From Amorphoplanes friuliensis DSM 7358 (GTDB lineage Bacteria > Actinomycetota > Actinomycetes > Mycobacteriales > Micromonosporaceae): a stretch of DNA of 64,000 nucleotides. Positions 8,329-16,042 of the stretch are shown here, piece by piece. The notes below the pieces were generated by a model, which was given only the letters and a program-made list of their open reading frames with translations, had not been told where the DNA came from and did not search any database. The translations under genes were made by a program, and so were the position numbers. The stretch's first letter is position 1. Each line of letters starts with the position of its first letter. The DNA lies in assembly GCF_000494755.1 (NCBI RefSeq), contig NC_022657.1, positions 6,473,501 through 6,537,500 on the forward strand, read 5' to 3'.

Positions 8329-9552
8329 ATGTCGCAGGCCGTGCATCCGGTGAGGCAGCCACGCGCGATGCGAGGGCTCGGTCCGATCCTGGCCGTGATC
8401 GGCGCCGCCGCCGTCCTGGCAGGTGCGACGGCCTGGGCCGAAATACCCGCCAAGCTGAGTGTCCATGGGGAGTTCGTAGACCTTTCCGTCTACCGGTACG
8501 GCGGCCGGTTGATTCTTGACGGTCTGCCGCTCTACGGCTCCCGTGACCCGGCAACCGGTCTGGCCTTCACCTATCCGCCCTTCGCGGCGGTAGCGCTGGT
8601 GGCGCTGGAGCCGGTTCCGTTCTGGCTCGCCACGGCCTGGTGGACGGCGGCGTCGGTCGGCGCGATGGCCGGGACCATCCTGGTAGCAGGGCATGCGCTC
8701 GGCCGTCCCGTTCCGCACCGGCTGGTCGCGCTGCTAACCGTGGGTGCGCTTGCCCTGGAACCGGTGTGGCAGAACCTCACCTTCGGCCAGATCAACCTCT
8801 TGCTGATGCTGGCAGTGCTCATCGATCTGGTCCACCCGGATCGGCGCTGGTCGGGCGTGCTCGTAGGCATCGCAGCCGGGGTGAAACTGACCCCGCTCGT
8901 GTTCGTCGTCCTGCTGGTGCTGATCCATCGTCGTGCAGCGGCCGGTCGAGCGCTTCTGGCCTTTTTCGCCACCATTGCGATCGGGTTCGCGGTCATCCCG
9001 GGCTCGGCAAAGGCGTACTGGACCGACAATCTCATCGAGGCGGGCCGGGTCGGTCCCCCGGAACTGGCCCACAACCAGTCGGTGTTCGGCGCGCTCACCC
9101 GGCTGCTCGACGTCCCAGCGCCGACTCTGCTGTGGCTCGCGGTCGCCGGACCGCTCGCACTGGCGATCGTGGTCGTCGGCGCCCTCTGGTGGCGCCGTGG
9201 CGACCGGGTACTCGGCGCCGGCTTCGCAGCGTTGGCCATGCTTTTCGCTTCACCGGTCTCCTGGTCCCACCACTGGGTATGGGCCGCGCCCATCGGGCTG
9301 GCACTGTGGTCGTACAACTGGTGGGCGAGCATCGTGTGGACCGCGGTGTTCGTGGCCCGCCCGTTTGTGTGGCCACCATGGGGTCAGAGCCGCGAGTATC
9401 GCTGGGGTCCGATCGAGCACATCATCGGCAACGCCTACCTGCTCGCCGCGCTCGCCCTCTGCGTCTGGGCGGCGGTGAGACTCAGCGCCGGCGGTATGGC
9501 AGTACCGGCGGCGGATGGCCACGCCTCCCTCGATCAGAAAGCTCACCGATGA
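8329..9552 (+). CDS. GT87-type polyprenol-linked mannosyltransferase (DUF2029)
   Basis: This 407-residue, strongly hydrophobic protein has about ten membrane helices. It carries the family marks of GT-C glycosyltransferases of the GT87/DUF2029 group: an early periplasmic D/Y-rich loop (VDLSVYRYGGRL, residues ~49-60), LPLYGSRDPATGLAFTYPP, FGQINLLLM, a GVKLTPLVF segment, HNQSVFGALTRLL, and SPVSWSHHWVW near the C-terminus. Actinobacterial relatives (PimE-like) add alpha-1,2-mannose from polyprenyl phosphate mannose to cell-envelope glycolipids; the acceptor here is unknown. No neighbouring gene clearly shares the pathway. Confidence 0.8.
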   Translation: MSQAVHPVRQPRAMRGLGPILAVIGAAAVLAGATAWAEIPAKLSVHGEFVDLSVYRYGGRLILDGLPLYGSRDPATGLAFTYPPFAAVALVALEPVPFWLATAWWTAASVGAMAGTILVAGHALGRPVPHRLVALLTVGALALEPVWQNLTFGQINLLLMLAVLIDLVHPDRRWSGVLVGIAAGVKLTPLVFVVLLVLIHRRAAAGRALLAFFATIAIGFAVIPGSAKAYWTDNLIEAGRVGPPELAHNQSVFGALTRLLDVPAPTLLWLAVAGPLALAIVVVGALWWRRGDRVLGAGFAALAMLFASPVSWSHHWVWAAPIGLALWSYNWWASIVWTAVFVARPFVWPPWGQSREYRWGPIEHIIGNAYLLAALALCVWAAVRLSAGGMAVPAADGHASLDQKAHR

Positions 9553-9659
9553 GCCTGCGCCGCCGTCAAGAGCTACCGAGTCACTGCGGCACTGATCGCT
9601 ACTAGCAGCGCTCACCGCGACCGACGAGCGCGGATCGCGGCATGAGCGGATTGCGAGGG

Positions 9660-10253
9660 CTACTCGGGCATCAGGGCGGTCACCAGGTCGCGCAATGTCC
9701 GGTCGAGGCGGTTTCCGTCGCCACGCTCCAGTGCGTTCAGGATCAGTTCGCTGTGCAGGGTGGCGAGGAGGATGTGGGCGAGCATGTCAGCGTCGAGGTC
9801 CGGCCGTTGCTGATGGGCCAGTTGGCTGATGTGGTCGTGCCAGGACCGGTAAACCGGATGCTCCTCACGCGGTTCCTGCTCCGACGCGGCGGTGACGGGC
9901 GCGGCGGGGCCGAGGGCGGCGAGCAGGCCCTTGTTGCGGGCGACCAACTCGACCACAGCGGTGAGGAAGGCCAGGAGTCGTGCGCGCGGCGGGGCGCCCT
10001 GACCCAGCGGCGGCGGGCCGGTGGTGATCGCGATCTCCAGGTCCTGCGCGCGTTCCTGCATGAGTGCGCGCATGAGCCCGTGCCGGCTGCCGAACCGATG
10101 GAACACCGTGCCCTTGCCGACGCCGGCGGCCGTGGCCACCTGTTCCATCGAGATCTGTTGCGGGTGATGCCGGGTCAGCAACTCCTCGGTGGCGCGCAGG
10201 ATGGCCGCGCGGTTACGGACCGCGTCGGCGCGGAGTCGTTCGGGCTCGGTCAT
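9660..10253 (-). CDS. TetR family transcriptional repressor
   Basis: The start is ATG 10253, because the TetR fold begins just after it (RNRAAILRATEELL) and the upstream frame runs through the operator region. Residues ~15-65 form the helix-turn-helix (ISMEQVATAAGVGKGTVFHRFGS); the rest of the 197 residues is a helical ligand-binding domain. The gene is divergent from a quinone oxidoreductase-like gene, with a perfect 19-bp palindrome and a second degenerate copy between them. It therefore probably represses itself and the oxidoreductase and is released by a small molecule, as is usual in the family. Confidence 0.9.
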   Translation of the reverse strand: MTEPERLRADAVRNRAAILRATEELLTRHHPQQISMEQVATAAGVGKGTVFHRFGSRHGLMRALMQERAQDLEIAITTGPPPLGQGAPPRARLLAFLTAVVELVARNKGLLAALGPAAPVTAASEQEPREEHPVYRSWHDHISQLAHQQRPDLDADMLAHILLATLHSELILNALERGDGNRLDRTLRDLVTALMPE

Positions 10254-10267
10254 GGCACACCTCGACA

Positions 10268-10286
10268 ACTGGACCGTCGGTCCAGT
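10268..10286. promoter_or_regulatory. probable TetR operator O1, 19-bp perfect palindrome
   Basis: ACTGGACCG, one central T, then CGGTCCAGT is a perfect inverted repeat 15 bases upstream of the TetR start codon and about 50 bases upstream of the divergent oxidoreductase. This size and position are typical of TetR operators. Confidence 0.75.
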
Positions 10287-10301
10287 AACGTCCCGGACCG
10301 A

Positions 10302-10320
10302 AGTTGACTGCCGGTCCAGT
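10302..10320. promoter_or_regulatory. probable second TetR operator half-site, O2
   Basis: A second CGGTCCAGT (10312-10320) with a degraded left arm (6 of 9 matches) lies 34 bases downstream of O1, just upstream of the oxidoreductase start. It probably completes a two-site operator. Confidence 0.55.
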
Positions 10321-10337
10321 TTAGGCGAGGGGTGGCC

Positions 10338-11327
10338 ATGCGACGCGTCCGGTACTACGAGTACGGCGGGCCGGAGGTACTGACCGCCGAAGATGTCGAT
10401 CAGCCGGTCCCCCAGGCGGGACAGGTACTGCTGCGAGCCGAGGCGATCGGCGTCAACTTCGTCGACACCCGGTTTCGCAGTGGACCCGGCAGCGGCAGCA
10501 TCTTCCATCGCCCTCTGCCCGGCCGCCCGACCGGTGACGTGGTCGGCACGGTCACCCGAGTGGGACCCGGCGTCGAACCGCAGCTTGTGGGCCGGCGGGT
10601 CGCCGCGCTCGCCGAGGACGCGTACGCGGACTACGTCGTCGCCGAAGCACTATGGCTCGCCGCCGTCCCTGACCACCTCGATGCCGGTGACGCCAGCATG
10701 CTGGCCATGAGCGCCCCCGTCGCCCTGCGGATCCTTCGCGCCGCGCAGCTGAACCCCGGCGACACCGTCCTGATCCACGCCGCCGCCGGCGGCATCGGAC
10801 ACCTCGCCGTGCAATTCGCCAAGTTCCTCGGCGCCGGAACCGTCATCGGCACGGCCCGATCATCAAGCAAGCTCGACTTCGTCCGGGCCGTCGGCGCTGA
10901 CGTCGCCATCGACTACGCACAACCTGACTGGCCCGACCAGGTCCGCGCAGCCGCCCCCGGTGGTGTCGACATCGTGCTCGACGCGGTCGGTGGAACGATC
11001 CTGCAGTCCAGTCTCGACCTGCTTGCGCCCTTCGGCCGCGCCGTGGTCTACGGCGCCGCGACCGGAGAACTGGAGCAGATCCCGGTCGTCAAACTCTTCG
11101 CGCTGCGATCCGTCACCGGGTTCAACCTCACCGCCTGGCGCCACGCGAGCCCGGACCAGGCACGCCACGAGATGGACGAGATCGCCGACCTGTTCGCAGC
11201 CGGCCGGCTGCGCACCACCGTGCACGCCGGCCTCCCACTCACTCAGGCCGCGACCGCCCACGAACTCATCGAGACCCGCTCTCACACCGGCCGCATCCTG
11301 CTACTCCCGGATGCCCGAAGCACTTGA
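10338..11327 (+). CDS. zinc-binding dehydrogenase / NADPH:quinone reductase (MDR superfamily)
   Basis: ATG 10338 is preferred over GTG 10332, because GAGG sits 7 bases upstream of the ATG. The 329-residue protein has the GroES-like N-terminal half (YEYGGPEVL, EAIGVNFVDTRFRSG) and a Rossmann domain with the cofactor loop VLIHAAAGGIGHLAVQFAK (~145-163), typical of Qor-like quinone reductases. It lacks the cysteine cluster of zinc alcohol dehydrogenases, as expected for Qor. It is likely controlled by the divergent TetR protein through the operators between them. The natural substrate is unknown; enones, quinones or aldehydes are usual for the family. Confidence 0.85.
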   Translation: MRRVRYYEYGGPEVLTAEDVDQPVPQAGQVLLRAEAIGVNFVDTRFRSGPGSGSIFHRPLPGRPTGDVVGTVTRVGPGVEPQLVGRRVAALAEDAYADYVVAEALWLAAVPDHLDAGDASMLAMSAPVALRILRAAQLNPGDTVLIHAAAGGIGHLAVQFAKFLGAGTVIGTARSSSKLDFVRAVGADVAIDYAQPDWPDQVRAAAPGGVDIVLDAVGGTILQSSLDLLAPFGRAVVYGAATGELEQIPVVKLFALRSVTGFNLTAWRHASPDQARHEMDEIADLFAAGRLRTTVHAGLPLTQAATAHELIETRSHTGRILLLPDARST

Positions 11328-11332
11328 GGAAG

Positions 11333-11349
11333 ATACGACGAAATCGTAT
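11333..11349. promoter_or_regulatory. probable MarR operator
   Basis: ATACGA, five bases, then TCGTAT is an exact inverted repeat 11 bases upstream of the MarR start codon, in an AT-rich patch that also looks like a -10 region (TATAGT). The position suggests autoregulation. Confidence 0.6.
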
Positions 11350-11360
11350 AGTCCGAAATC

Positions 11361-11795
11361 GTGATATCTGAAGCCGCGCCTTCTGACTGGTCCGCCCTGC
11401 TTGCTCTACAACGGGCTACCCATGCCACCCTGCAGGTTCTTGCGGCCGAACTCGTCGATCTCGATCTCACCGCCTCCGAGATCAACGCCTTGGCCAACCT
11501 TGCCGACGCCCGAGGCCTCACCATCTCCGAACTCGGCAAGGCCGTGGGTGTACGCCCCACGACACTCACCAGCGTGCTGGACCGCCTCGAACGACGCGGA
11601 CACATCACCCGGGGCAGTCGTCCGGGAGACCGCCGGGTTGTCGTTGTCGAGCTCACCTCGGATGGCCGCAAAGCCGCCACCGCAGTCCGCGAATCCATCA
11701 CCCGTACAGAGCGCCGCGCGCTGGGCGGCCTGCCGGTCGGTGAGATGGCTGTCTTGCGACAGGCGCTGGAAGCTCTGGCGGGAATGTCCTCATGA
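11361..11795 (+). CDS. MarR family transcriptional regulator
   Basis: This 144-residue winged-helix protein starts at GTG 11361. It has the MarR pattern: an N-terminal dimerisation helix, LTASEINALANLADARGLTISELGKAVGV (~35-63), a recognition helix RPTTLTSVLDRLERRGHITRG, and the wing RPGDRRVVVVELT with the conserved D-R-R. The palindrome just upstream is the likely operator. Its last four bases overlap the next gene (ATGA), so the two are translationally coupled, which makes the downstream unknown protein its likely target. Confidence 0.88.
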   Translation: MISEAAPSDWSALLALQRATHATLQVLAAELVDLDLTASEINALANLADARGLTISELGKAVGVRPTTLTSVLDRLERRGHITRGSRPGDRRVVVVELTSDGRKAATAVRESITRTERRALGGLPVGEMAVLRQALEALAGMSS

Positions 11796-12226
11796 CAACG
11801 CCGGACTCACCGGCCTTCGAAGCACTGATGGCCCAGGTGATGACCACTGCCGAACAGTTCGGTCACCGGGAACATGTCCACCTGACGTGGCTGGCCGTGC
11901 GGCACTACGGAGTTTCCGAAGCGATCGATCTCATCAGCGACGGGATCCAGCGCACCGCCCGATACGCCGGCGCGCCGCAGAAATACCACGCAACGGTCAG
12001 CCGCGCATGGGTTGAACTCATCGGACACCACGCCTCCGAAACCCGGCAAGAGGACTTCGCCGGGTTCGCCGACCAGCATCCCGCCCTCCTCGACAAGCGC
12101 CTGCTCCTTCGCTTCTACCGATCGGCGACGCTGGCCAGCGTTCAGGCCAAGCAGGGCTGGGTCCCGCCCGACCTCGTCCCGTTTCCCTGGCAGAGTCTCG
12201 ACGCCCACGGGCCCGGGCGGGGTTGA
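11792..12226 (+). CDS. conserved hypothetical protein coupled to MarR
   Basis: This 144-residue protein overlaps the MarR stop by 4 bases. It has a mainly helical pattern with FGHREHVHLTWLAVRHYG near residue 25 and a central KYHATVSRAWVELIGHH. Short actinobacterial proteins with this H-x-E-H-x-x-x-x-W and YHxT pair are familiar to me but carry no assigned function. The conserved histidines could bind a metal or haem; that is inference. Being the second gene of a MarR operon, it probably responds to the same signal. Confidence 0.65.
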   Translation: MTTPDSPAFEALMAQVMTTAEQFGHREHVHLTWLAVRHYGVSEAIDLISDGIQRTARYAGAPQKYHATVSRAWVELIGHHASETRQEDFAGFADQHPALLDKRLLLRFYRSATLASVQAKQGWVPPDLVPFPWQSLDAHGPGRG

Positions 12227-12274
12227 TCACGCGATACGACCCGGGCAAGCGTCAGTCGTCTTCTCGGCCGTTGC

Positions 12275-12430
12275 TTACAGGTCACTCGGCCAGGGCGTTG
12301 TTGAGGGCCCGGGCGAGCCAATGCTCGTGCCGATCGTGGTGATCAACAAGTCGTGCAGCTCGGGCGCGATCCGGGCCCGGACGATGTCGCAGGCGCGTTC
12401 GGCGACCTGGCCGAGTTTGAGCGAGGTCAT
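12275..12430 (-). pseudogene. possible gene remnant on the minus strand
   Basis: The stretch 12227-12705 has no full gene. On the minus strand, a 51-codon open frame from ATG 12430 (open in frame back to about 12481) to TAA 12275 reads as plausible coding sequence (GQVAERACDIVRARIAPEL, then LLITTIGTSIGS). I do not recognise it. It may be the decayed end of a lost gene. Nothing else in this gap is supportable. Confidence 0.3.
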
Positions 12431-12705
12431 CCATCCCGACGCGGTGAACCGTGAGTCCAGAGCAAAGCCACCCGACTGCCGGATTCAGGGGCCGCCGGAT
12501 GCGCGATGGCATGGTCTTCGATCACTGGGCCAACCGCGACGACAAGCCTGCGATGGGTGCCGCCGACGCCGCTCTACCTGCGGCGGATTGGCCCTCGCCA
12601 AGCGACAAACCGCCCGCCCGGTCTCGCAGATGCCGCCTGGCCGAGATGATGGCGGTCTGGCGCAGGACCTGATCGGGTCGCGCGCGGGGGTTAGCGTCGC
12701 AGGGT

Positions 12706-13464
12706 ATGCAGAGCGTTGACCGGGTGCTGGCCAGGCATCTCGCCTATCTGGCGTTCATCGAAATCCGCTCGGCCGCGGGCGGGCCCACCCGGACACCAGC
12801 CAAGACCACGCCGGCGGAGGCGCTGACCCACATCCGGTTTCTGTCCGACCTGTGCCACAACCTGCCGCTCGGCGAAGGCCGCCGCCCGGATCGCTCGCGT
12901 ACCAGACCGCCGAGCCGGCGGGAGGTCGCGATGCGGGAGCGGCCGATGAGCTGGACCTGGAACACCGCCGGGCCGCAGGGCCAAGCCTGGATCCTGGCGC
13001 ACGTGGCGAAGCTGGATCTTGACTGGACTCCCCCGCCGCCGCTGCCGACCCCGTACGTGGTGCTTCCGCCGTTCACCCTGCAACAGCGGATGCGGTTCCT
13101 GGCGCGGTGGCCGGTGGGGACTCCGCGAGAACAGCGGGTGCTCAAGGTCTACGACAACACCACCCTCGCCGCGCACTCCCCACAGCTGGCCGGCCTGGTT
13201 GATCCCGGGGTCGAGCACTACGTCTTTCCGGACCCGTCGCCGTACGACGCCCAGAGCGCGGAACTGCTCTGCCGGTTGCTGCTGCGGATGGTCGACGGCG
13301 CGGAGGTCACCAGCCACGTACGGCTGGCGCCCGAGGTTTTCGCCGCGCTGCCGTCGAGCGTGCCGTTCTGGCGGCAGCGGCTGCTGGCCCATCGAGCCCG
13401 GCTCGTCGAACGGGATCTGGGACTGTGGACGCGGGATCGAGATCGCGTTTCCAGCAGGGCGTAG
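12706..13464 (+). CDS. hypothetical protein, 252 residues
   Basis: The frame starts with ATG 12706. The product is soluble, rich in Arg and Pro, with a basic N-terminal helix region (LARHLAYLAFIEIRSAAGG), a tryptophan-rich centre (MSWTWNTAG, residues ~80-88) and a C-terminal HRARLVERDLGLWTRD motif. I do not recognise the family; similar proteins seem common in Micromonosporaceae and Streptomyces without annotation. A decayed copy of its 3' end lies about 1.7 kb downstream (15137-15198), so this gene or its relative was duplicated locally. Confidence 0.6.
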   Translation: MQSVDRVLARHLAYLAFIEIRSAAGGPTRTPAKTTPAEALTHIRFLSDLCHNLPLGEGRRPDRSRTRPPSRREVAMRERPMSWTWNTAGPQGQAWILAHVAKLDLDWTPPPPLPTPYVVLPPFTLQQRMRFLARWPVGTPREQRVLKVYDNTTLAAHSPQLAGLVDPGVEHYVFPDPSPYDAQSAELLCRLLLRMVDGAEVTSHVRLAPEVFAALPSSVPFWRQRLLAHRARLVERDLGLWTRDRDRVSSRA

Positions 13465-13484
13465 TTGCCGGTACACCTTGCTGG

Positions 13485-14405
13485 TCAACTTGCTGGTTGG
13501 GGTGGCGCGGAGAATGCGGTGGCGTGGTCCGTGACCCACTGGCGAAAGGTCCGCGCCGGTCTCCCAAGCTGGTCGGACACCGCGGAGGTGACATATGCGG
13601 GCTGCCCCATCGTCGCTTGCCATGCGGCCAGCAGCATGTTCGCTGCCGAGTGCAAGGCTTCCGGAGCCTGGCGCCGGAAATCGTCCGGTGACACTTCCTC
13701 GAAAGTGACCGGCCGACCGAGAACAGCACTGATGATTGCCACCTGCTCGGCCTGGCTGAGTGACTCGGGTCCGGTCAGGACGTAGTCACCGCCGGCGTGC
13801 CCGTCCTCGTACAGGGTTCGCGCGATGACCGCGGCGACGTCCCGGTCGTCGACGGGAGCCGTCTCTGCTGCGCCGTAGGGCCATCGGACGAGGCCGTCGT
13901 CACGGATGGAGGCGGCCCACCAGAACAAGGCGTTCGATGCGAACATCCCCGGCCGGATGATGGTCGACTCGAGTCCTGTGGCCGCGATGAGCCGCTCGAT
14001 CTCGGCGTGCAGGGCTGCCATCGGGTTCGGCTGCTGGAAGAAGGGGTGCGGGGTCCGGTGCGGGGCCGACAGGTAGACGACGCGCTGCGCCTCGGCGGCC
14101 AGCCGATCGATCACGGCAGCTGCGGTCGGGGGCGGCGCGGTCCAGACGAGGAACACCGTGCTGACACCGATCAGTGCGGCGTCGAGCGACTCGGGCACGG
14201 TGAGATCGCCGGTGACCACGTCGACGCCGGCGGGCAGTGTCGCCGCCGACTCGGACCGGCGGACGAGGGCGCGGACCGGCACCCCTGCCTCAGTCAGCTG
14301 GTCGACCACGGCGCGGCCGATCCGGCCGGTCGCCCCGGTGACGAGCACCGGGGATGCAGCTACGGATCTCTCAGCAAGTCGGCCGTCGTCCAGGGAATTT
14401 TTCAT
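13485..14405 (-). CDS. NmrA-like / SDR family NAD(P)-binding protein
   Basis: This 306-residue atypical short-chain dehydrogenase has an N-terminal Rossmann motif VLVTGATGRIGRAVV (~20-34), a second-strand basic patch RALVRRSES, and a Y-less active-site region (YLSAPHRTPHPF). This fits the NmrA/HSCARG-like group that senses NADP(H) or acts as a redox isomerase. It is divergent from a TetR regulator with a 12-bp inverted repeat between them, so it is probably that regulator's target. Confidence 0.8.
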   Translation of the reverse strand: MKNSLDDGRLAERSVAASPVLVTGATGRIGRAVVDQLTEAGVPVRALVRRSESAATLPAGVDVVTGDLTVPESLDAALIGVSTVFLVWTAPPPTAAAVIDRLAAEAQRVVYLSAPHRTPHPFFQQPNPMAALHAEIERLIAATGLESTIIRPGMFASNALFWWAASIRDDGLVRWPYGAAETAPVDDRDVAAVIARTLYEDGHAGGDYVLTGPESLSQAEQVAIISAVLGRPVTFEEVSPDDFRRQAPEALHSAANMLLAAWQATMGQPAYVTSAVSDQLGRPARTFRQWVTDHATAFSAPPQPAS

Positions 14406-14419
14406 GGGCCCCAGTGAAA

Positions 14420-14451
14420 CGTTACCGAGTTAAAAAAGCAACTCGGTAACG
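14420..14451. promoter_or_regulatory. TetR operator, 12-bp perfect inverted repeat
   Basis: CGTTACCGAGTT and AACTCGGTAACG are exact inverted copies separated by 8 A-rich bases. They lie 15 bases upstream of the NmrA-like gene start and 18 bases upstream of the TetR start, so binding would block both promoters. Confidence 0.8.
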
Positions 14452-14468
14452 AATGATACTGTGTTCCA

Positions 14469-15083
14469 GTGATCGAGTCTGCCGGACTGCGCGCGCGCAA
14501 GAAGCTACGAACACGGGATGCGATCGCGGACGCGGCGATCTCCCTGTTTTTGGCGCGTGGATTCGACCAGGTGTCGGTGTCCGATGTCGCCGCAGCGGCC
14601 GAAGTATCAAAACCGACGCTGTTCCGCTACTTCCCGACCAAGGAAGACCTGGTCCTGCACCGCTTTGCCGACCACCAGGGCGAGGCCGCACGTGTGGTGA
14701 GCGGCCGGCACCCTGACGTCTCCCCGATGGCAGCCCTGCACAGCCATTTCCGGGCCGGTCTCGATCGTTTCGAGCCGGTCACCGGCCTCAACGATCATCC
14801 CGAGGTGGTCGCGTTCCACCAGCTGGTGTTCGCCACCGCGAGCTTGACCGGGCGGCTCACCCAGTACCTGCTCGACGACGAGGACGCCCTGGCCGCAGCC
14901 CTCGGCCACGGCATCACAGGGCGACTGCAGGCCGCGCAGGTGATCGCCGTTCAACGTGTACTCGCCCGGACCAACTGGCAGAAGATCGCCGACGGGCGGA
15001 CCGCACACGAGGTCAGACCCGAGGCGATCGCCGACGCCGAGCAGGCCTTCGCCCGGCTACGCCACGAAGAAGGCAGTTCCTAG
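14469..15083 (+). CDS. TetR family transcriptional regulator
   Basis: This 204-residue protein starts at GTG 14469. The N-terminal helix-turn-helix is clear (TRDAIADAAISLFLARGF, then VSDVAAAAEVSKPTLFRYFPTKEDL), followed by a helical C-terminal domain (LHSHFRAGLDRFEP). This sequence type resembles the many actinobacterial TetR regulators next to NmrA/SDR genes. The perfect operator between it and the divergent NmrA-like gene supports joint control. The ligand is unknown. Confidence 0.9.
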   Translation: MIESAGLRARKKLRTRDAIADAAISLFLARGFDQVSVSDVAAAAEVSKPTLFRYFPTKEDLVLHRFADHQGEAARVVSGRHPDVSPMAALHSHFRAGLDRFEPVTGLNDHPEVVAFHQLVFATASLTGRLTQYLLDDEDALAAALGHGITGRLQAAQVIAVQRVLARTNWQKIADGRTAHEVRPEAIADAEQAFARLRHEEGSS

Positions 15084-15136
15084 CCCACTACGGCGCCGAC
15101 GGACGGCCTGGATGACGGCGGTCCGGCGACCCGCCC

Positions 15137-15198
15137 ACCGAGCCCAGCTCATTGAGCGAGGTCTGGGCCTGTGGACGCGGGATCAAGATTGCGGATGA
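15137..15198 (+). pseudogene. relic of the 3' end of a paralogue of the 12706-13464 gene
   Basis: The reading HRAQLIERGLGLWTRDQD followed by TGA closely copies the C-terminus HRARLVERDLGLWTRDRD of the 252-residue gene upstream, and the DNA is similar over about 56 bases. No upstream part of the gene remains. The relic overlaps the last codons of the MarR gene on the other strand and appears to supply its C-terminal residues and stop. Confidence 0.55.
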
Positions 15199-15619
15199 GC
15201 ATCGTCAGCGTCTCCAGCAGCGCCTTCTCCTGAGCGGAGGTCAGGCCGGCGCACATCTGCTCGTTAACCGAACGGATTGCGGCGCTGGCGGCGTACAGGA
15301 GACTGCGGCCGGCCTCGGTCAGAGCCGCCGGGAGCTCGCGGCCTTTGACGGCTTTGGCCGGGCGGGTGACCAGGCCGCGTTCCTCGAGGCCCTGCAGGAC
15401 GACGTTCATCGACTGGCGGGTGACGAACGTGCCGCGCGCGAGCTCGGCGTTGGACAGGCCGGGGCGCTGGGCGAGCAGTTCCATGCACGAGTACTGCGGC
15501 ACGGTCAGCTGCATCGGCCGCAGCACAGCGTCCATCGCGCCGCGCAGGGCCACGGCGGCCTGTTTGAGCACGTATCCCACCGCACTTTCGACGGGTCCGA
15601 GGGTTTCCGGTTGCGTCAT
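15149..15619 (-). CDS. MarR family transcriptional regulator
   Basis: This 156-residue protein starts at ATG 15619. It has the MarR layout: helix LKQAAVALRGAMDAVLRPMQLTVPQYSCMELLA (~18-50), recognition region LSNAELARGTFVTRQSMNVVLQGLEERGLV, and a C-terminal dimerisation helix. It is divergent from a glyoxalase-like gene with TTTGACATA repeats between them. The final ~12 residues come from the antisense of a gene relic and are probably not native to the family. Confidence 0.87.
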   Translation of the reverse strand: MTQPETLGPVESAVGYVLKQAAVALRGAMDAVLRPMQLTVPQYSCMELLAQRPGLSNAELARGTFVTRQSMNVVLQGLEERGLVTRPAKAVKGRELPAALTEAGRSLLYAASAAIRSVNEQMCAGLTSAQEKALLETLTMLIRNLDPASTGPDLAQ

Positions 15620-15627
15620 GTCAGTAG

Positions 15628-15666
15628 TTTGACATACGCTTTGCGTGTCAGGACTTTGACATATCG
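15628..15666. promoter_or_regulatory. MarR binding region with repeated TTTGACATA
   Basis: TTTGACATACGC (from 15628) and GCGTGTCA (15643-15650) form an imperfect inverted repeat, and TTTGACATATCG recurs at 15655. These lie between the divergent MarR and glyoxalase genes, immediately before the AAGGAG at 15667-15672, and are the natural candidates for operator sites. Confidence 0.55.
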
Positions 15667-15676
15667 AAGGAGCAGC

Positions 15677-16042
15677 ATGACCGTCACCGGACCGGACTTC
15701 CTCGCCCTGCAGGTGCGCGACCTCGAACGCGCCGCCGGCTTCTACGAGCAACACCTCGGCCTGCGCCGCATCCCGCAGAGCCCGCCCGGCGCGATCGTCT
15801 TCGCGACCGAGCCCATCGCCTTCGCCGTGCGCAACCCGCTGCCCGGCGTCGACCTCGACGCAGGCCGGCCCGGCCTCGGCGTCGCCCTCTGGCTGCACTC
15901 CCCGGACGCCCAGGCCCTGCACGACACGCTCCAGAGCGCCGGCGTGCCGATCGTGACCCCGCCCTTCGACAGCCCGTTCGGCCGCACGTTCACCTTCTCC
16001 GACCCTGATGGGTACGCCGTGACGATCCACGACAAGCGATGA
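15677..16042 (+). CDS. VOC / glyoxalase-bleomycin resistance family protein
   Basis: This 121-residue protein starts at ATG 15677 with a clear AAGGAG 4 bases upstream. It has the vicinal-oxygen-chelate fold: FLALQVRDLERAAGFYEQHLGL at the start and FTFSDPDGYAVTIH at the end, with the second beta-alpha-beta-beta-beta unit between. Members bind a metal or sequester small toxic molecules. It is probably controlled by the divergent MarR. It overlaps the AlkA-like gene by 4 bases (ATGA), so the two are co-translated. Confidence 0.85.
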   Translation: MTVTGPDFLALQVRDLERAAGFYEQHLGLRRIPQSPPGAIVFATEPIAFAVRNPLPGVDLDAGRPGLGVALWLHSPDAQALHDTLQSAGVPIVTPPFDSPFGRTFTFSDPDGYAVTIHDKR

